This document shows, in pieces, positions 11,701 to 23,365 of a stretch of 53,706 nucleotides of DNA. This DNA comes from Ophiostoma sp. CBS 140.51 (taxonomy: Eukaryota; Ascomycota; Sordariomycetes; Ophiostomatales; Ophiostomataceae): the NCBI GenBank assembly GCA_029298735.1, contig JANSLP010000233.1, positions 1 through 53,706 of the forward strand, read 5' to 3'. Positions within the stretch are counted from its first letter, which is position 1, and the number at the start of each line of letters is the position of its first letter. The position numbers and the translations under genes were made by a program. The notes beneath the pieces are model-generated. The model was given only the letters and a program-made list of their open reading frames with translations. It had not been told where the DNA came from and did no database searches.

Positions 11701-14268
11701 ACACCTTTTTTGTGTCCCCGTTCTGTCGTGTCGTGCATCACGAAACGAAAACGGCGAGCAGGAAGCGGCAGTGCCGTCTAGTTTTTGACTTTTTTTCGAC
11801 CGCTCTTAACATCGGACGACGCCGTTCATGCAATGACAGCGAAGAGGGTCCTGAGAGGGGTCTTATTCTTATGAGGGTCTCTTTACCTGAAGCACTGAAG
11901 CAAACAGGGGAAAGAAAACACGAGGTCGCAAACAGGCGGAAGCAGGGGAATTACGCTTCAGGGACATCACACACCGCGCCCACATGTTCTTTCCCCGCCA
12001 TTCCACCACTGTCTCCGTGGAGGAGAGCAGCAGAGCCAAATCCGGGTGACAACGGACAATGGACAAAGTGATAAGCAGATAATCGGAACAACAGAGGAAA
12101 ACAGCCTGTGATGTGTTCCGTTGGTTTTGAGCTTGAACGCCGTGAGAATTCCCAGGTCAGCCAGCAATGATTTGAGGGTAAAAAGAGAGGAGTACACTGA
12201 TCCGCAATGGGATGGGAAACGACACATTTTTGCATCAAAGAGTTTTGGTTTTCATATTCATCGGTCGTATGCTTTTGTGAACGATGAAAAGCGAAGGAGA
12301 GCTACAGTGTTCACATATGCAGGCTTTCATCACGAGGTGTTCACATGTCCTGTGATGAGGCCTCGATGATGAGATGAACGAGTGTGTCCAAACTACGAGT
12401 CGAAATTTACCCCCATGATTACTTTTGTACGGAATAAGGCAAGCAAAAAAGGAGAGCCGGCACGACTTTCCTTTTTTCTTTCCCCTTTCCTCTCTTACAC
12501 GACTCTTCAAAACTTAAGCCGGTACGCATGGGTCGATCCGTCCTGCATCGGCACCAGGAGCTGTTCGAGATGTGCTTCTGTGGTCAGACAGTGAGTGAAT
12601 ACTCACAAAACGAGGGTGCAATGGCAGTCGATGAGGAGAGAAAATCGGCCAAGGCGATGTTCATAACCTTTGGTTCTCAGTGTCTGGATCAGCGAGTCTC
12701 TTTGTCGAGTTCCCGGTCACAGAGGGCCATCATTGTCAGGAGAAGAGGGCGGGGAAGGAGAGAAGAGATGAGGAGCGCAGTGAACCATCAGGAAAGATGC
12801 AAGAGTTGTCAATCAGAAGAAGCGTTCTCTACAGTGTGACGACTAAAGGAAAGCAATATAAGTGTTCTTCTCAAGATACCGTTTTGCAAGAGAGGGACGA
12901 CCATGATGCATCAAAACGGTGGTTACTGTACCGTCTGTCCCAAATTGACTCTTAACTCATTGTTGCCTACCGTTTCTGCTCAGTCTCTTTCTCTTCATTC
13001 TTCTTCCCCTTCTCTTTTCTAAACATTGTTTTATATGTGCACCCGTGGTACCTGTCCGTCACCGCGACGTACTAGGGACGTAAGAGTAAAGTTCATGTTG
13101 ATCAGAAGAGGATTGTGCAGACAGATTAAATACAGTCATTTTTCCTCGACGAACTTATTTTATTATTCTCTATTACCTTTAGTTCGTTTGAATATACATT
13201 TATTCCAGATGTAAATTGCTTATTATTAACTCAACATAACAAATTAAAATAAAACGTACACGAACAAAGCGGTTAAAGAAACAAGTCTGTTTCAACAGTC
13301 AAGGCTCTGTTCGAACGGACTGGTCCTAATCAAACTTGTTCTATCGGGAACGTGCAACATCGTCAGGTCATGATGCTGGTAAACTGTATTGTGCGTTGAT
13401 TTTTTTTTGTTCTACTTCTTACATCTTCTTGTTATTGTTTTCACTCACCATGTTTTCCACATGCATTTCCCTGTACGCCGTAGTATTGCAGCTTCCAGTC
13501 GTGGTTTTGCTTTGTCCGCACAGGCGGCAAGAGAAACACTGGGCTTGGGTAGAGTTGCATTGGTCCATAAATTGAGGAGGTTTTCTGTTGTGCCTGTTTC
13601 TTTTCTTGCTTCCCTTGCCCACTTGATAGGGCGTCTCCCAAAACGTCGGGGGCGTTTCGACTTTTGTTTTGGCGTGGGGCAGGTTGTCCCGCGCCAAAAC
13701 GACCAAAACAACCAAAACGACCGGAGACGCAGCCTTCCGAATGATGGAATGATGAGGACAAGACGAGGCGAAACCTCAAGCAAGAGAAAAAGAGAGGGAG
13801 AGAAAACGGAAACAAGAAACAGGACAGGCCGTCAAAACAGACTCTTTGTGTTTTCCCGAGACTTGCCGGACAGGTAGACAGGGTATGTTCTTGTCCATTC
13901 TCGTGACTTTTACCCTCCCGCCTTATCTGGCCGTGTTTGATGCTGTCGTTTTCAGTCTTTTCTCCCTCAGTGTTTTGCATTTGTTTTTGCTTGCCCGTGG
14001 TGCGACGAAACAATATCAAGGACTATGCATTGTATCTTTGTTTTCGTCTGTAGTCGTCATGAGAGTGTTTTCTATTTCGATTCATCCTTCTTTTCTTACG
14101 GGTTCGTACAATGATTCTTTTACCGCTTTTCTTACTTCTTACTTCTCGCCTGCCGTTTCATTCGCTCACTGTGGACAGGGGACCGTGGCTCGTTTTTGAC
14201 GGAAGTGTTTTCTTTCACTCTTGGCATTGTCACAGGAGTGGTGCACATAGGAAACAAATACTACTTAC

Positions 14269-14289
14269 ATCGTACAGATAAATGACAAC
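14269..14289 (-). other. Candidate 21-nt micro-exon
   Basis: On the minus strand a strong acceptor (TTTTTGTTTCTCTTCAG, ending 14290) is followed after exactly 21 nt by a perfect GTAAGT donor (14268-14263). Neither flank codes for anything recognisable. It may be chance, or part of a spliced noncoding transcript. Confidence 0.2.
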
Positions 14290-17077
14290 CTGAAGAGAAA
14301 CAAAAAGGCAAGAGAAAACGTGCACGGTCTTCCGTGAACCCATGAACATAAAGCGCACGAGCAGAGGTCCAACAGGCCTCTCAGTGGCATCAGCCGACTG
14401 TGTGATGTTGGAACTGTGTATTTCGTGCTGCATGTTTAATATGCAAAGGGCTGGATAGATTGCATATGCAGTCTGCAGTCTGCAAGATGTAGGGGCGGCG
14501 TCAATGGTGAATAAAGGAACACATCTTATCATCACTTTTTCAATCATCAACACACCGTCTGAAGATCCTGTCTCCCTTCGTTCGCCGTTTCGTTCCAAAC
14601 AACCCGACTAAAGGATTCGCTTGAAAACGTCAAGAGCAAAAACCAAAAGAAAGAAGGCTTGTAAATAAGGTTTACCATCCTTTGACGAGGGGCTCGTTGG
14701 GATCTTGGGTTTACAGTCTTCTGGCCCTTTTTAGGTCTTCTGGGCCTTCTTGGCTTTGGTTCTAGCTTTGGAGCATTGGCCTGCCTGACCTGTGTCTGTT
14801 GTGCCTGGCCCGGGGCCTGTGCGCCAGCGTACCTGCAGACGGTAGCACTGGGCTCCGCCGTCTTTCTAAAAAAGGTCTAGGTTTCTGCACCTGCCTGGCT
14901 GGGCCTTGCCCAAGGGCGTCTACTGTTTTTTTTCATCTTCATTCCGCCAGAGCCCGTAGCGAGTTTCAAGGGACTGGGACTTTTGCACCAATTTGCACCA
15001 ATTTGTTGGTGTAGTCCACACACAACGCAACCAAACGAAACGGTGGTTTGTTCCTTTGTGTCTTGTGTTTGTTTTTCGTCTCTATCGATGCCCGTCTTTT
15101 TATCGTCGTCTCTATTTTTGTATTATTTCCACGTTTCTGTCTGAGATGGACTCCATTTTGATCGGAGCAGAAGAGGAAAGAACAATAAAATGATAGGAGC
15201 ACTCCATAGATGTGGATGTTTTCAAAAAACGAACGGTGAGTTTCTACGAAATGGAAAAAATACTACAAGATGCCTAAAAATAACAAACATCGCCACTCTC
15301 AACGTCACTAAATAATCAGTGATTCCATTTTATTATTTTTCAGTCTTTTCTTCTTACTCTTTAAACTCGCTCAAAGCATTGGCGAGAAACGAACGAGATG
15401 TTTCAACCGGGGGGAGGGGGAGGGGACCACTTCCCATGGCAAACCAAACAGACGGAGACGAGATACGAGGCTAGGCTAGGTATGAGAGAAGAGTGAGAAC
15501 ATAAGACGGACGTTTTGCAACAAAAGAGAGTTGACAAAGTCGATAAAGTCCAAGACGGAGGATTCTTTTAGATTTCGTCTTCCTGAACGTCCAGGACGCA
15601 CACGGACAAGGTCAGAATAACGTTTAGCGGCCCGCCGTCACTTCAGGGCCTGTCCTTTTGTGTATGCTGATCGCTACTGCGCGCAAGAGTGCTGTAAAAT
15701 ACAGCATACTACAGGCATTACGGAGCCTAGATCAGGCGTGTCAAGTGTTGATAAAAAGGGGAAGGGGCTTGCATAGTGGAGCCTCTTTGGTTGTGTCTAC
15801 TTGTGGGGGTGGATCCTAGACGGCCACTTTCCACCAATCACACAACAAGAAAACAGAGACAAGCCTTCTCCCCTCGCCGTCCTTGTTGCAGCTTTCCCGT
15901 AACCACAGTTTGTTCGAAACCCGTCGTCAAACACAGACCTGGAGGGGAGGGGTTCCTCTGTTGTGAGTTTTGTTGTTCGGTCGGCACAAAGTCGTCAAGA
16001 AAGTCACTGTCTCTCACCGACTCTTTGACTCGTTTCTCGCATCTCGGCTCTCGTCATTTATGTATCCATTTTTGTATCGTGCTGTCGTCTTTTCTCCTCT
16101 TTTTCTTTTGGCGTGTCTATTTTTGTTGTTGTGAACACTTTTTTCTGTGGAGTGAGACATGACGAAACGTCTAACAGAGTCTGGCAAGACAGACAAGACA
16201 GGGTGTACAAAGTTCATGGCAAGTTCCGTCGAGGGACACAGACACAACAAGAGCAAGACAATGTCACTATTGACCACATGAGCTGTTGTGACTGAGGAGT
16301 GTGTAGTGACAGGCAGAATAAAGTGACCGCAGAAAGATAACAGCCACAAACAGCCTCGAGCAAAGATGTGTAGCTGCAGATAAAGAACACAAAGTGACAG
16401 CCTTGCCGGGCTGGTCACATCCGGGCATCCTTTAATTTCGGTGCTCTGTTTTCACCAGCACATCAAGATAACCAACAAGACCAAGGACAATCAACTCTTA
16501 CTGCTAATCATATTGAAAAGAAGACGAAAAGAAACCAAATTAACTTCAAGACAGACCAGACGAAAACAAATGCATTGAGCGATCCAAAGGTCAAGCAAAG
16601 TCTCGGTTTGCCTTTCCTTTCCATTCTCTCATCTTTTTCTTCTCTCTCCCTCACTTCTTCCCCTCCTCGGCTTGATTTGATCACAGCTTCCGTGGTGCTT
16701 TTAACTCCTCTCTTCTTCTGATCCTGTGTCGACTGTCGAACCGGGCCAACAATGCCAGGGACCAGGGTCTGAGGGAGAAACAGCACGCCAGAATTGCTGT
16801 GATCCCCGCACGTCCATCTTGCGTGCATGCATATGAAGTGCAGAGTGTCATCTTGCATTTTATTGCATTTTGCAACAGGTCTTTTGAATGTACGTTGTGT
16901 AGTGTATTTCCCAGAACGTTGCAGATGTTGTAGGACCTTTCATAATATATCTGCTTTGATCCATTCTAACACTATCACTTCCATTTCATCAATCTTTGTT
17001 CTTGTTTAAGCTTCTTTGATTTTCTTACTCCCCTTTCACTCCCTTTCCCTCTCTTCCTCCGAGGATCCAACCAGAAA

Positions 17078-17173
17078 ATGCAGTCTTATTTTGTCACATC
17101 AAACAGCCAAAACCAACATAGTCCACATAATCCACAGAGAAGTCCACCCAACCCACCAAGGCCAGCCCATTAA
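17078..17173 (+). CDS. Short ORF (31 aa), possible upstream ORF of the SANT gene leader
   Basis: A CT-rich promoter-like tract ends in GAAAATGC, with A at -3. The 31-codon frame that follows starts MQSYFVTSN and is rich in Asn, Gln, Ser and Pro. It lies about 1.9 kb upstream of the SANT gene start on the same strand, so it could be an upstream ORF in a long leader. It resembles no known peptide, and translation is unproven. Confidence 0.2.
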   Translation: MQSYFVTSNSQNQHSPHNPQRSPPNPPRPAH

Positions 17174-17245
17174 GGCCACAACTCCATCATCCCCTGTCTC
17201 TTTTCTGTCTTTTTTTTTTCTTCCTCTTGATTTTATCTTCCACAC

Positions 17246-17394
17246 ATGACCATCGTCCCTACAAGGACAAGAACGGCCAAGCCAGATCCAAGTCAACCAG
17301 GGCCAGTTCAGCCAAGATGAGCAGGCAGCAGACAATGGTCCTGGCAGAGTCAACCCTGGCTGGCCAGCAGTCGTCGAAGCCAGCCCAAAGCTGA
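17246..17394 (+). CDS. Two short ORFs overlapping as ATGA
   Basis: The first frame (17246-17320, 24 aa, starts MTIVPTRTRT) stops in the ATGA at 17317-17320 that also starts the second frame (17317-17394, 25 aa, starts MSRQQTMVLAE). Together with the ORF at 17078 they form three consecutive small frames upstream of the SANT gene. They would matter only if the SANT mRNA starts upstream of about 17 kb. No family similarity is recognised. Confidence 0.15.
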
Positions 17395-19088
17395 TGTTGC
17401 CACACCCACCGGATTACATCGGGCCTGTTTGGAACAACTGCCTCTCGTTTTGCGTTTTTGCGGTCCTTGTTTTGTGTGTTTGCCATGGAACAGGGCCTAA
17501 TGTATGGGTATGGTGTGGAGGCCTGTTGGAAACAGACGAAAAGAAGATGTAGTTGAGCAGGTGAGTAGATACAGTACGATGAAAAAGAAAAGTAAACAAT
17601 ACCAATAAACAGAATACTGCCTTAGACAACGTCAACAATTAAATACACAGTTATCACGAGAAACAGAGAAATAATTGGGCAATAATAACAATCAAAGTCA
17701 CTAAATGAACAGAAGATACACAACCCTTATTCTTACATTGTCAAGGTTCCGTTTTGGTCTCCGTTTCCACATACCCTGCACCGTCTACACCACACAATCC
17801 CAAACCCACCAAAGCACACACAAAACCACACCAAACTCGACCAAACTGCACCAAACCACCAAACCACCAAACCAACCCCCTCCCCACGTCCCCTTCCCCG
17901 TATCCGTCCCAAGTGGCCACCGCTTTGGCTGAACATCATGCAAGTCCGACAGCATGGGACCGTCTCTACCTTACCGTCTTTATTTATTTAGTTCTTTTAT
18001 TTTATTTTATTTATCTATCTCCTCACCATCTTGCATTGCTTTGTTGCCCACCCCTGGCGCCTCTCTGACCCTGGCCTGTCTGTTCCTGTTCCTGGCCTGG
18101 CCTGGGCCTGGCCCTGGATTTGCTTTGCCTTGTGGACTCCCCTTCCGATCCTCCCCTCTCTTACACATCCAGGGGACTCTCCATCGTGGCCGTCCTTTTA
18201 CGGGAGACTGCTCATAATGTCCTTTTTGTACATTTTGTTTAGTTTATTATTTGGGCGTCCCCGAGCACTTTTGTTTTATTCCAGTTCTCTCTTCTCTTCT
18301 TCTTTCCCTTTTCTTTTTCTTTTTTCTTCCCCCTTTCCTTTCCCCTCCCTGTCTCTTCTGTCTGAGGGTAAAGAGAATCTTTCTTCTTTTTCTTCTTTTT
18401 TCTTTCTCGATCACGGCGCTGTTGCGTGTGTTCTGTACTTTCTTTTCTTTCTTTCACTTCGATTCTTCTCTCCTTTTTTATTCTTTTTTTTTCTTTCTTT
18501 CAAACAACAGCAGCTGGCCTTTTTTTTTCAAAACTTACTTTCGTTATTTATCTCAACAACAACATCGACACTCTTTTTTACTTGTCCAACTGGTTTGGCC
18601 GCCTTCCACTCTTTTGAAAAGATCTCTAACAAAAAATAACAAACAAACAACTTCACTTCTTTTTTACTGCTATTTTCTCTTTTCTTTCGCTTCTTCTTTC
18701 GTTTTCTCTTTCTGTGTAATCTGGCTTATTACTTTTTTTCCGTCACGATTTCTTCACGGCCTCCCCAAACTCGACTCCTCGACTCAGCGATTCTCTTCCA
18801 TTTTCTCGGGATATTTTCCAAATCGTCTAAAACGAACCCTTTTTCGCTTCTTTTCGTACGACCGTACTCATTCCGCCCACCGAGATCTTTTCCTGCCTCT
18901 CGACTCGACTCGACCGTTGACCGTCTCGCCCACATCTCGTTTCTCCCACTCTCGTCTCATATCTCGTCTCTTTTCCCTCCTTCGGTCTTTCTCGTCATCT
19001 CGTCTCTTTGATATTTGTTACTTGGTCGATTCACTTCTCACCAATATATCAACATCTCATCATCTTCACAACCACCATCACCACCACC
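17395..19088 (+). promoter_or_regulatory. Probable promoter and 5' leader of the SANT gene
   Basis: This region holds no gene I can support. It is strongly pyrimidine-rich from about 17.95 to 19.05 kb, which produces a long artificial open frame (18251-19219) overlapping the SANT gene in another frame. It ends in CACCACCACC-ATG, a typical fungal start context. A CACCAAAC triplicate lies at 17849-17872. Length and composition fit a long leader, as often seen for fungal developmental regulators; that comparison is an inference. Confidence 0.5.
17849..17872. repeat. CACCAAAC tandem triplicate
   Basis: Three exact head-to-tail copies of the 8-mer CACCAAAC lie within a longer CA-rich strip (about 17780-17900), upstream of the SANT gene. 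Confidence 0.85.
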
Positions 19089-20446
19089 ATGTCTCCCACT
19101 CTTCAAATGGCCTCGCCGGCCACGTATACGCCGACATCCGACGCCATGGACCGCCACGAGTACGGCATCTCCAAGAACCGCAAGCCCGCCTCTACCGGCG
19201 GCGGCCGCGCCTGGAGTGATGATGAGGTGCGTCTGTCTGCGTGGCATTAAATAAACACCACGCCTGTGAGCTTGTCACTAACACCCCCCAGGAAGTCTAC
19301 CTCCTTCAGACCCGCCTGCAAAAGATGCCATACAAGCACATTGCAGCCCACCTCAAGAAGACGGAGCTCGCCTGTCGCCTGCACTACCACCAGCTGAGCC
19401 ACGGAAGCAACCGCCGCAAGCGGACGACGAGTGTCTCGTCGGGGTCGTCGACGGGCGGGCACTCGCCCATCATGGCGGCCTCGATGCCCTCGCCGATCCA
19501 CGAACACGGCGCTCACTCTCACGATCATGGTGGTCAGCAAAGCTCGCCCACGCCGTCGCCACCGGGTAGCTCCGGCAGCTATGGCCATCACGGCAACAAC
19601 AACGGTCTTGGCCACCTTCACCAGGGTCACCAGATGCACCATCACCACAACCACAACATGCACCACGGCCACAGCCACAACCACGGCATCCACCTGCCGA
19701 GCATCAACACCGACATTAGCAACAATAATGCGCACAACAACACATCGTCGCCCCGTCTGCCCACCATCCTGCCCAAGCCTGTGAGTATGACGCTGGCTCT
19801 GGTCACCGGTGCTGCTTCTTCTCGTAGTGGCTCGTACATGGGCGACGCTTCACAGGCCCCGCCGCACAGCGCTCCTCTCCTGCCGGCCGCCACTTTCACG
19901 ACACGCACGCCTACCAGCGCCACAGCACCCCGCTCGGCCACCACCAACAACAATGCGACCTCAGCAAGAGAACCCCCCAGCCTGCGCCTTGACTGCAGCG
20001 GTTTGCCGCCTCTGCCTCTGTCGTCGACCGGCCCCAACCACCCCGTCGACATGGCTCGCCTGCACGCCGTGTATGCCGGCCACCGCGCCTCCTTCTGGTC
20101 GGCCATTGCCGGCGAGTACGGCCACGGGTCGAACCCGCTGGTTCTCGAGCAGGCATGGCGCATGTGCGGTGCGACTCTGCCCAGCTTGTCGACGACGGGC
20201 TCGACAGTGACGCCCGCTACCGCCGCCAACGGCACCCCCCTGACACCCGGCACGTCTCCCGATGAGCGCGAAGTTTTTTATGGTGTCAAGGGTCAGTCCG
20301 CTGCTCAAGCTGCCGCCCAGGCTGCTGCCGACAAGACGCGCATCTCGTCGATCCTGGGCATCGACGCTAACCCGCGGAGTCCCAAGGAGCGCGAGATGGT
20401 GCGGCGGCTGGAGGAGGAGCGTGTCGTCGCTCCACCGGTGGCATAG
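19089..20446 (+). CDS. Single-repeat Myb/SANT-like DNA-binding protein
   Basis: This is a probable nuclear regulator. Exon 1 (19089-19226) joins exon 2 (from 19292) across a 65-nt phase-0 intron (19227-19291; donor GTGCGT, branch CACTAAC). Splicing brings GRAWSDDE next to EVYLLQTRLQKMPYKHIAA, forming a compact SANT/Myb-like helix bundle at residues 39-90 that ends in a basic patch (NRRKR). A His/Asn/Gly-rich stretch follows (residues 143-180), then Pro/Ser/Thr-rich linker. An ordered segment begins near VDMARLHAVYAGHRASFWS, and the C-terminus carries DKTRISSILGIDANPRSP and a charged helix. The start is the first ATG after a CACC context. A second intron is possible at 19781-19855 (GTGAGT to CACAG, 75 nt). 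It is in frame, so the product is 430 aa if retained or 405 aa if removed. No specific orthologue is claimed. Confidence 0.85.
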
Positions 20447-21037
20447 GGGAGAAGGTGGTCGGTCTGTTCGATTGGTTGGTCGGTCCTGTTTTTCTCTGGC
20501 GTTTTGCGGCGGTGAGCTTCTGTTTTGCACTTTCGTGCTTTCGTGTGTTTCTGCCTTGTCTTGTCAGTGTGCTTGCTTCTGTTGCTTCTTCATCTTCCTT
20601 CTTCTTCGATTCACTCGTTCCAACAACTTTTTCCAAACCACCTTTTTATCTTTCTTGTCTCCCCCCTTCTTCTTCTTTTCTGATTTGCCTTCTTTTCTTT
20701 TTTTGCTGGAACACGAGTGATGACTTGAAGACCCATGACTGTGCGCGCAACTTTCTTTTTGTCGAGTGAACCTTTTCTTTTCTCCTTTCCCTCCTCTCTC
20801 TCTTTCTCTCTTTGTCGCTTCCCACCTTTGCATTTCTGCATATCCTCTTGTGTTTCTTCTTGCTTTTCTTTTCGGCAGTGGTGCCCCCCTTGTAACATTA
20901 TCTGTCAAAGCGACGGGTTGACGGTGACGGTTGAAGGTTTTCGGTGTCGGGTTGTCGGTTGACGACGATGGTGATTGAACGACTGGTGACGATGACGGCC
21001 ATAGTGGATTGAAAAATAAACAACGTTTTCGTACCTA

Positions 21038-21278
21038 ATGATGTGCTTAGGAACTGTGATTGTAAGTCAAGTGTTTGTGGTGAATAAAAGCATTGAAGGC
21101 GAGGTGATTGATGGACTGACCTTGCTCTCAGGTGTGCTCAGTGTCCGCTCTCTTTTGTCGCGACATCGAGTGGATTGGAGTCTCTTTTGTCCGAGTACCC
21201 CATCGTGTGCACCCACCTCCTTTGGGAGACTTACCCCAGATCGATCAGGTCAGCCCCATCCACTCCGGTTTGCAGTGA
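21038..21278 (+). CDS. Possible small spliced gene (56 aa)
   Basis: A 70-nt intron with consensus signals (donor GTAAGT at 21062, branch GGACTGACC, acceptor CTTGCTCTCAG ending 21131) interrupts a frame that starts ATGATG at 21038. Spliced, the frame continues 48 codons to TGA at 21276-21278, giving 56 aa with no recognised similarity. Unspliced, a different 147-codon frame runs on. It may equally be an intron in the 3' end of the SANT transcript or a noncoding RNA. Confidence 0.25.
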
Positions 21279-21614
21279 CGGGCGCGGGATGGGTTGCTGG
21301 CTTGCTGGCTATTGTTGTCTGTCTTCTTGCGTGGGAGGCAGACAAAGTGGGAGAGTGGGATGCTTTTTTCTTACGTGGGATTCGTGGAGGCGGGCGTGGG
21401 ATGGCTTGCACTGTGGGCGCGGGATGTCGTTCCTGCCTTCCCCAGCAGACGAAAAAGCAGGCAGGGGACCCAGGAAGGTGAGCAGTCAGGTACAGGAAGG
21501 TGCCGGCAGTCATAGTTGCCCGATTGGGAAGTCACCAGCCTTGTTTACATTTATGCGTTTTATGTGTTTTGTATTTTCCACTGTTTGCTATCTCGACTCG
21601 ACCTTAACATCGGG

Positions 21615-21641
21615 TCTGTCTCTGTCTCTGTCTCTGTCTCT
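21615..21641. repeat. TCTGTC microsatellite
   Basis: About four and a half tandem copies of TCTGTC lie in intergenic DNA downstream of the SANT gene. Confidence 0.9.
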
Positions 21642-23365
21642 ATGCAGTTTGCTGCATCGGCCCGAGCACACCTCGCACACTTCACACTTGAGCTGTGTTA
21701 TCAGTCGGACGCACTGGAAATAGCAGCAAATAGTAAAGTCCATCTGCGCCGATGCTCGGCCTGGCAGTGGCCATCGTTCTTTCCTCATACCGAGTGCTGT
21801 TCGCTCTGTCCATGTTTGTGCCCTCCGTTCTTTTCTCGAGTATCTGCCGTCACCTCGCTCTTTCCTTCGCCTCCCTCCCCTCTTTCCTCTTCCTCCTCCT
21901 CATTAAGCTCCTCCCTCCTCTTCCCCCCTCACCTCACCGCAACAAAGATACTTGGCATCCGCCCGTTGAATACGCCGTTTGGTCTTTCCGTACCTGGCCT
22001 GATCAGTGATGGCTGACCCGCCCCGGCTTGCCACGGACAGGCCACTAGCACAGAATCCTAGCTCGCTCCTTCCCCAGCTGCCGCATGGCTGCGATACTGG
22101 ATTAGGCAAGGACCAGCTTGGAGGAGAGAAGGAAGGGCAGACAAAAAAAAAGTGAAAAGTGGAAAAGGAAAGAGCAAAAAAAGAAAGACCTCCCCTCCCG
22201 TTAGTGGCTTTGGTGGACAGTAGGAGACTGGTGGAGCTCGGCTTCTCATCGTCTTCCACTCCAATGCTTGTCCCCGCCTATGACCATTGCCGTTTTGTTG
22301 CGCTGCTATTCTCACACCCTGGAACGCCGTCACCGTCTTTCTCGCGCCTCCGATTCGCTCTCCGTGATCGCCGGATGCGGAGTTGGCTGGGCGTTTTCTC
22401 CCGTTTCTCCTCTCTCTCTTGACGAAGAATGGAGTACTCAGTACTCATTTGTCCTGGTCTCGTCGCCTCTGCTGTTTCTTTTTCCGTCTCTTGCTTCTGC
22501 CCCCCTCTTTTCTCATTCAAGTGCCCGCCGTTGAATACTTTCTCTCGGCCTGCAGCAGACGACGTAGGAAGGTGGAGACTCTCAAAGCCTAAACTAGAAA
22601 CCCGAAATAAAAAAGGCAAGCCTAAGAGGAAGGAACGAAAGAGAGCAGAATAATTGTTAAGGAAGGAACAAGAGGTGGACAAAAAAGAACGTCCACAAAC
22701 GTCCACAACAGATAGCCCCTGTCCACTGGTCTCCTGCTCCAGAACATGACTGGCCTCCGGAGCCCGGAACTCGACAATCTCAATACAACATAAACCTTGC
22801 CAAACTTTTTAAACGTTCTTTCGAGTACAACGCGCACCCTTCACAATCACAAGGACTCGGCCTGCATCAAAATCCAGAAATCCACGGTCAGCATCGGCCT
22901 GCACCGGACCGGACTGTACCCACAAGCAAGTTCATAACAACCAAAAGCACAATCCCATTGTCTTGTCCTCAATCTCAATTGTTTGGGCATCTGCCATCTA
23001 CACCGTCCTCTCTTCCATTCAAGTTCAAGGTGAGCCTCATGGAATTAAAATCCGAGTTTCTCACATCCCAATTCACGCCTTCTGACACGAGCAAGCGGAG
23101 TACTTCAACTTGACAACAGTTCAGCTGCCATAACGCCATTTCTGTGTAAAACAGCAAAGCCGTGCAGCTTTTCACCTTTCACCCTTCACTCCTTCCCTAA
23201 TCATATCTCTTTTCGTCTATCCCCTTTTTCTTCTTCCCCCTTTTCTTTACACATCATCTCTTTTCTTTTTTCTCTTCTCTTGACCCATCCACATCTTCAT
23301 TTCTGCCAACAGAAGCACAAGCATTACTACATTTCTCTTTTCACATCACACACCCACAGCCCACC

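Larger units (their letters stand above)
4190..17077. other. Large intergenic spacer without a recognisable protein gene
   Basis: About 12.9 kb lies between the distal exon of the leftward Myb-like gene and the likely leader of the rightward SANT gene. I read both strands and recognised no protein family, transposon, tRNA or rRNA. The longest frames (9665-10558 minus, 297 codons; 4316-5131 minus; 11304-12071 plus) have frameshadow compositions and no domain motifs. The segment from about 13.1 to 13.3 kb is AT-rich, and CT- or GA-rich tracts occur at many places. Several strong minus-strand splice donors (5667-5672, 6751-6756, 10618-10623, 14263-14268) suggest spliced noncoding leader exons or a long noncoding RNA. 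Confidence 0.55.
20447..23365. other. Intergenic region between the SANT gene and the dehydratase
   Basis: The first part is the SANT gene 3' flank, with an AATAAA-like signal near 21013. A consensus intron lies inside a short ORF at 21038-21278 (listed separately). A TCTGTC microsatellite is at 21615-21641. From about 22.9 kb the sequence becomes the CT-rich promoter of the dehydratase gene, ending in CCCACC-ATG. I recognise no other gene. Confidence 0.5.

Noticed and set aside
11304..12071. 255-codon plus-strand frame in the spacer
   Set aside because: No recognisable family or ordered segment; overlapping frames on the other strand look equally random.
12528..12839. Plus-strand frame starting MGRSVLHRHQELFEM with an internal GTGAGT
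   Set aside because: The first 21 codons look coding-like, but no matching downstream exon or branch site was found.
15236..15319. Plus-strand intron-like segment (GTGAGT to AATCAG)
   Set aside because: Signals are acceptable but both flanks lack coding or leader character; left out as probable chance.
18251..19219. 322-codon plus-strand frame upstream of the SANT gene
   Set aside because: It is made of translated pyrimidine tracts (Phe/Leu/Ser runs) and overlaps the well-supported SANT start in another frame.
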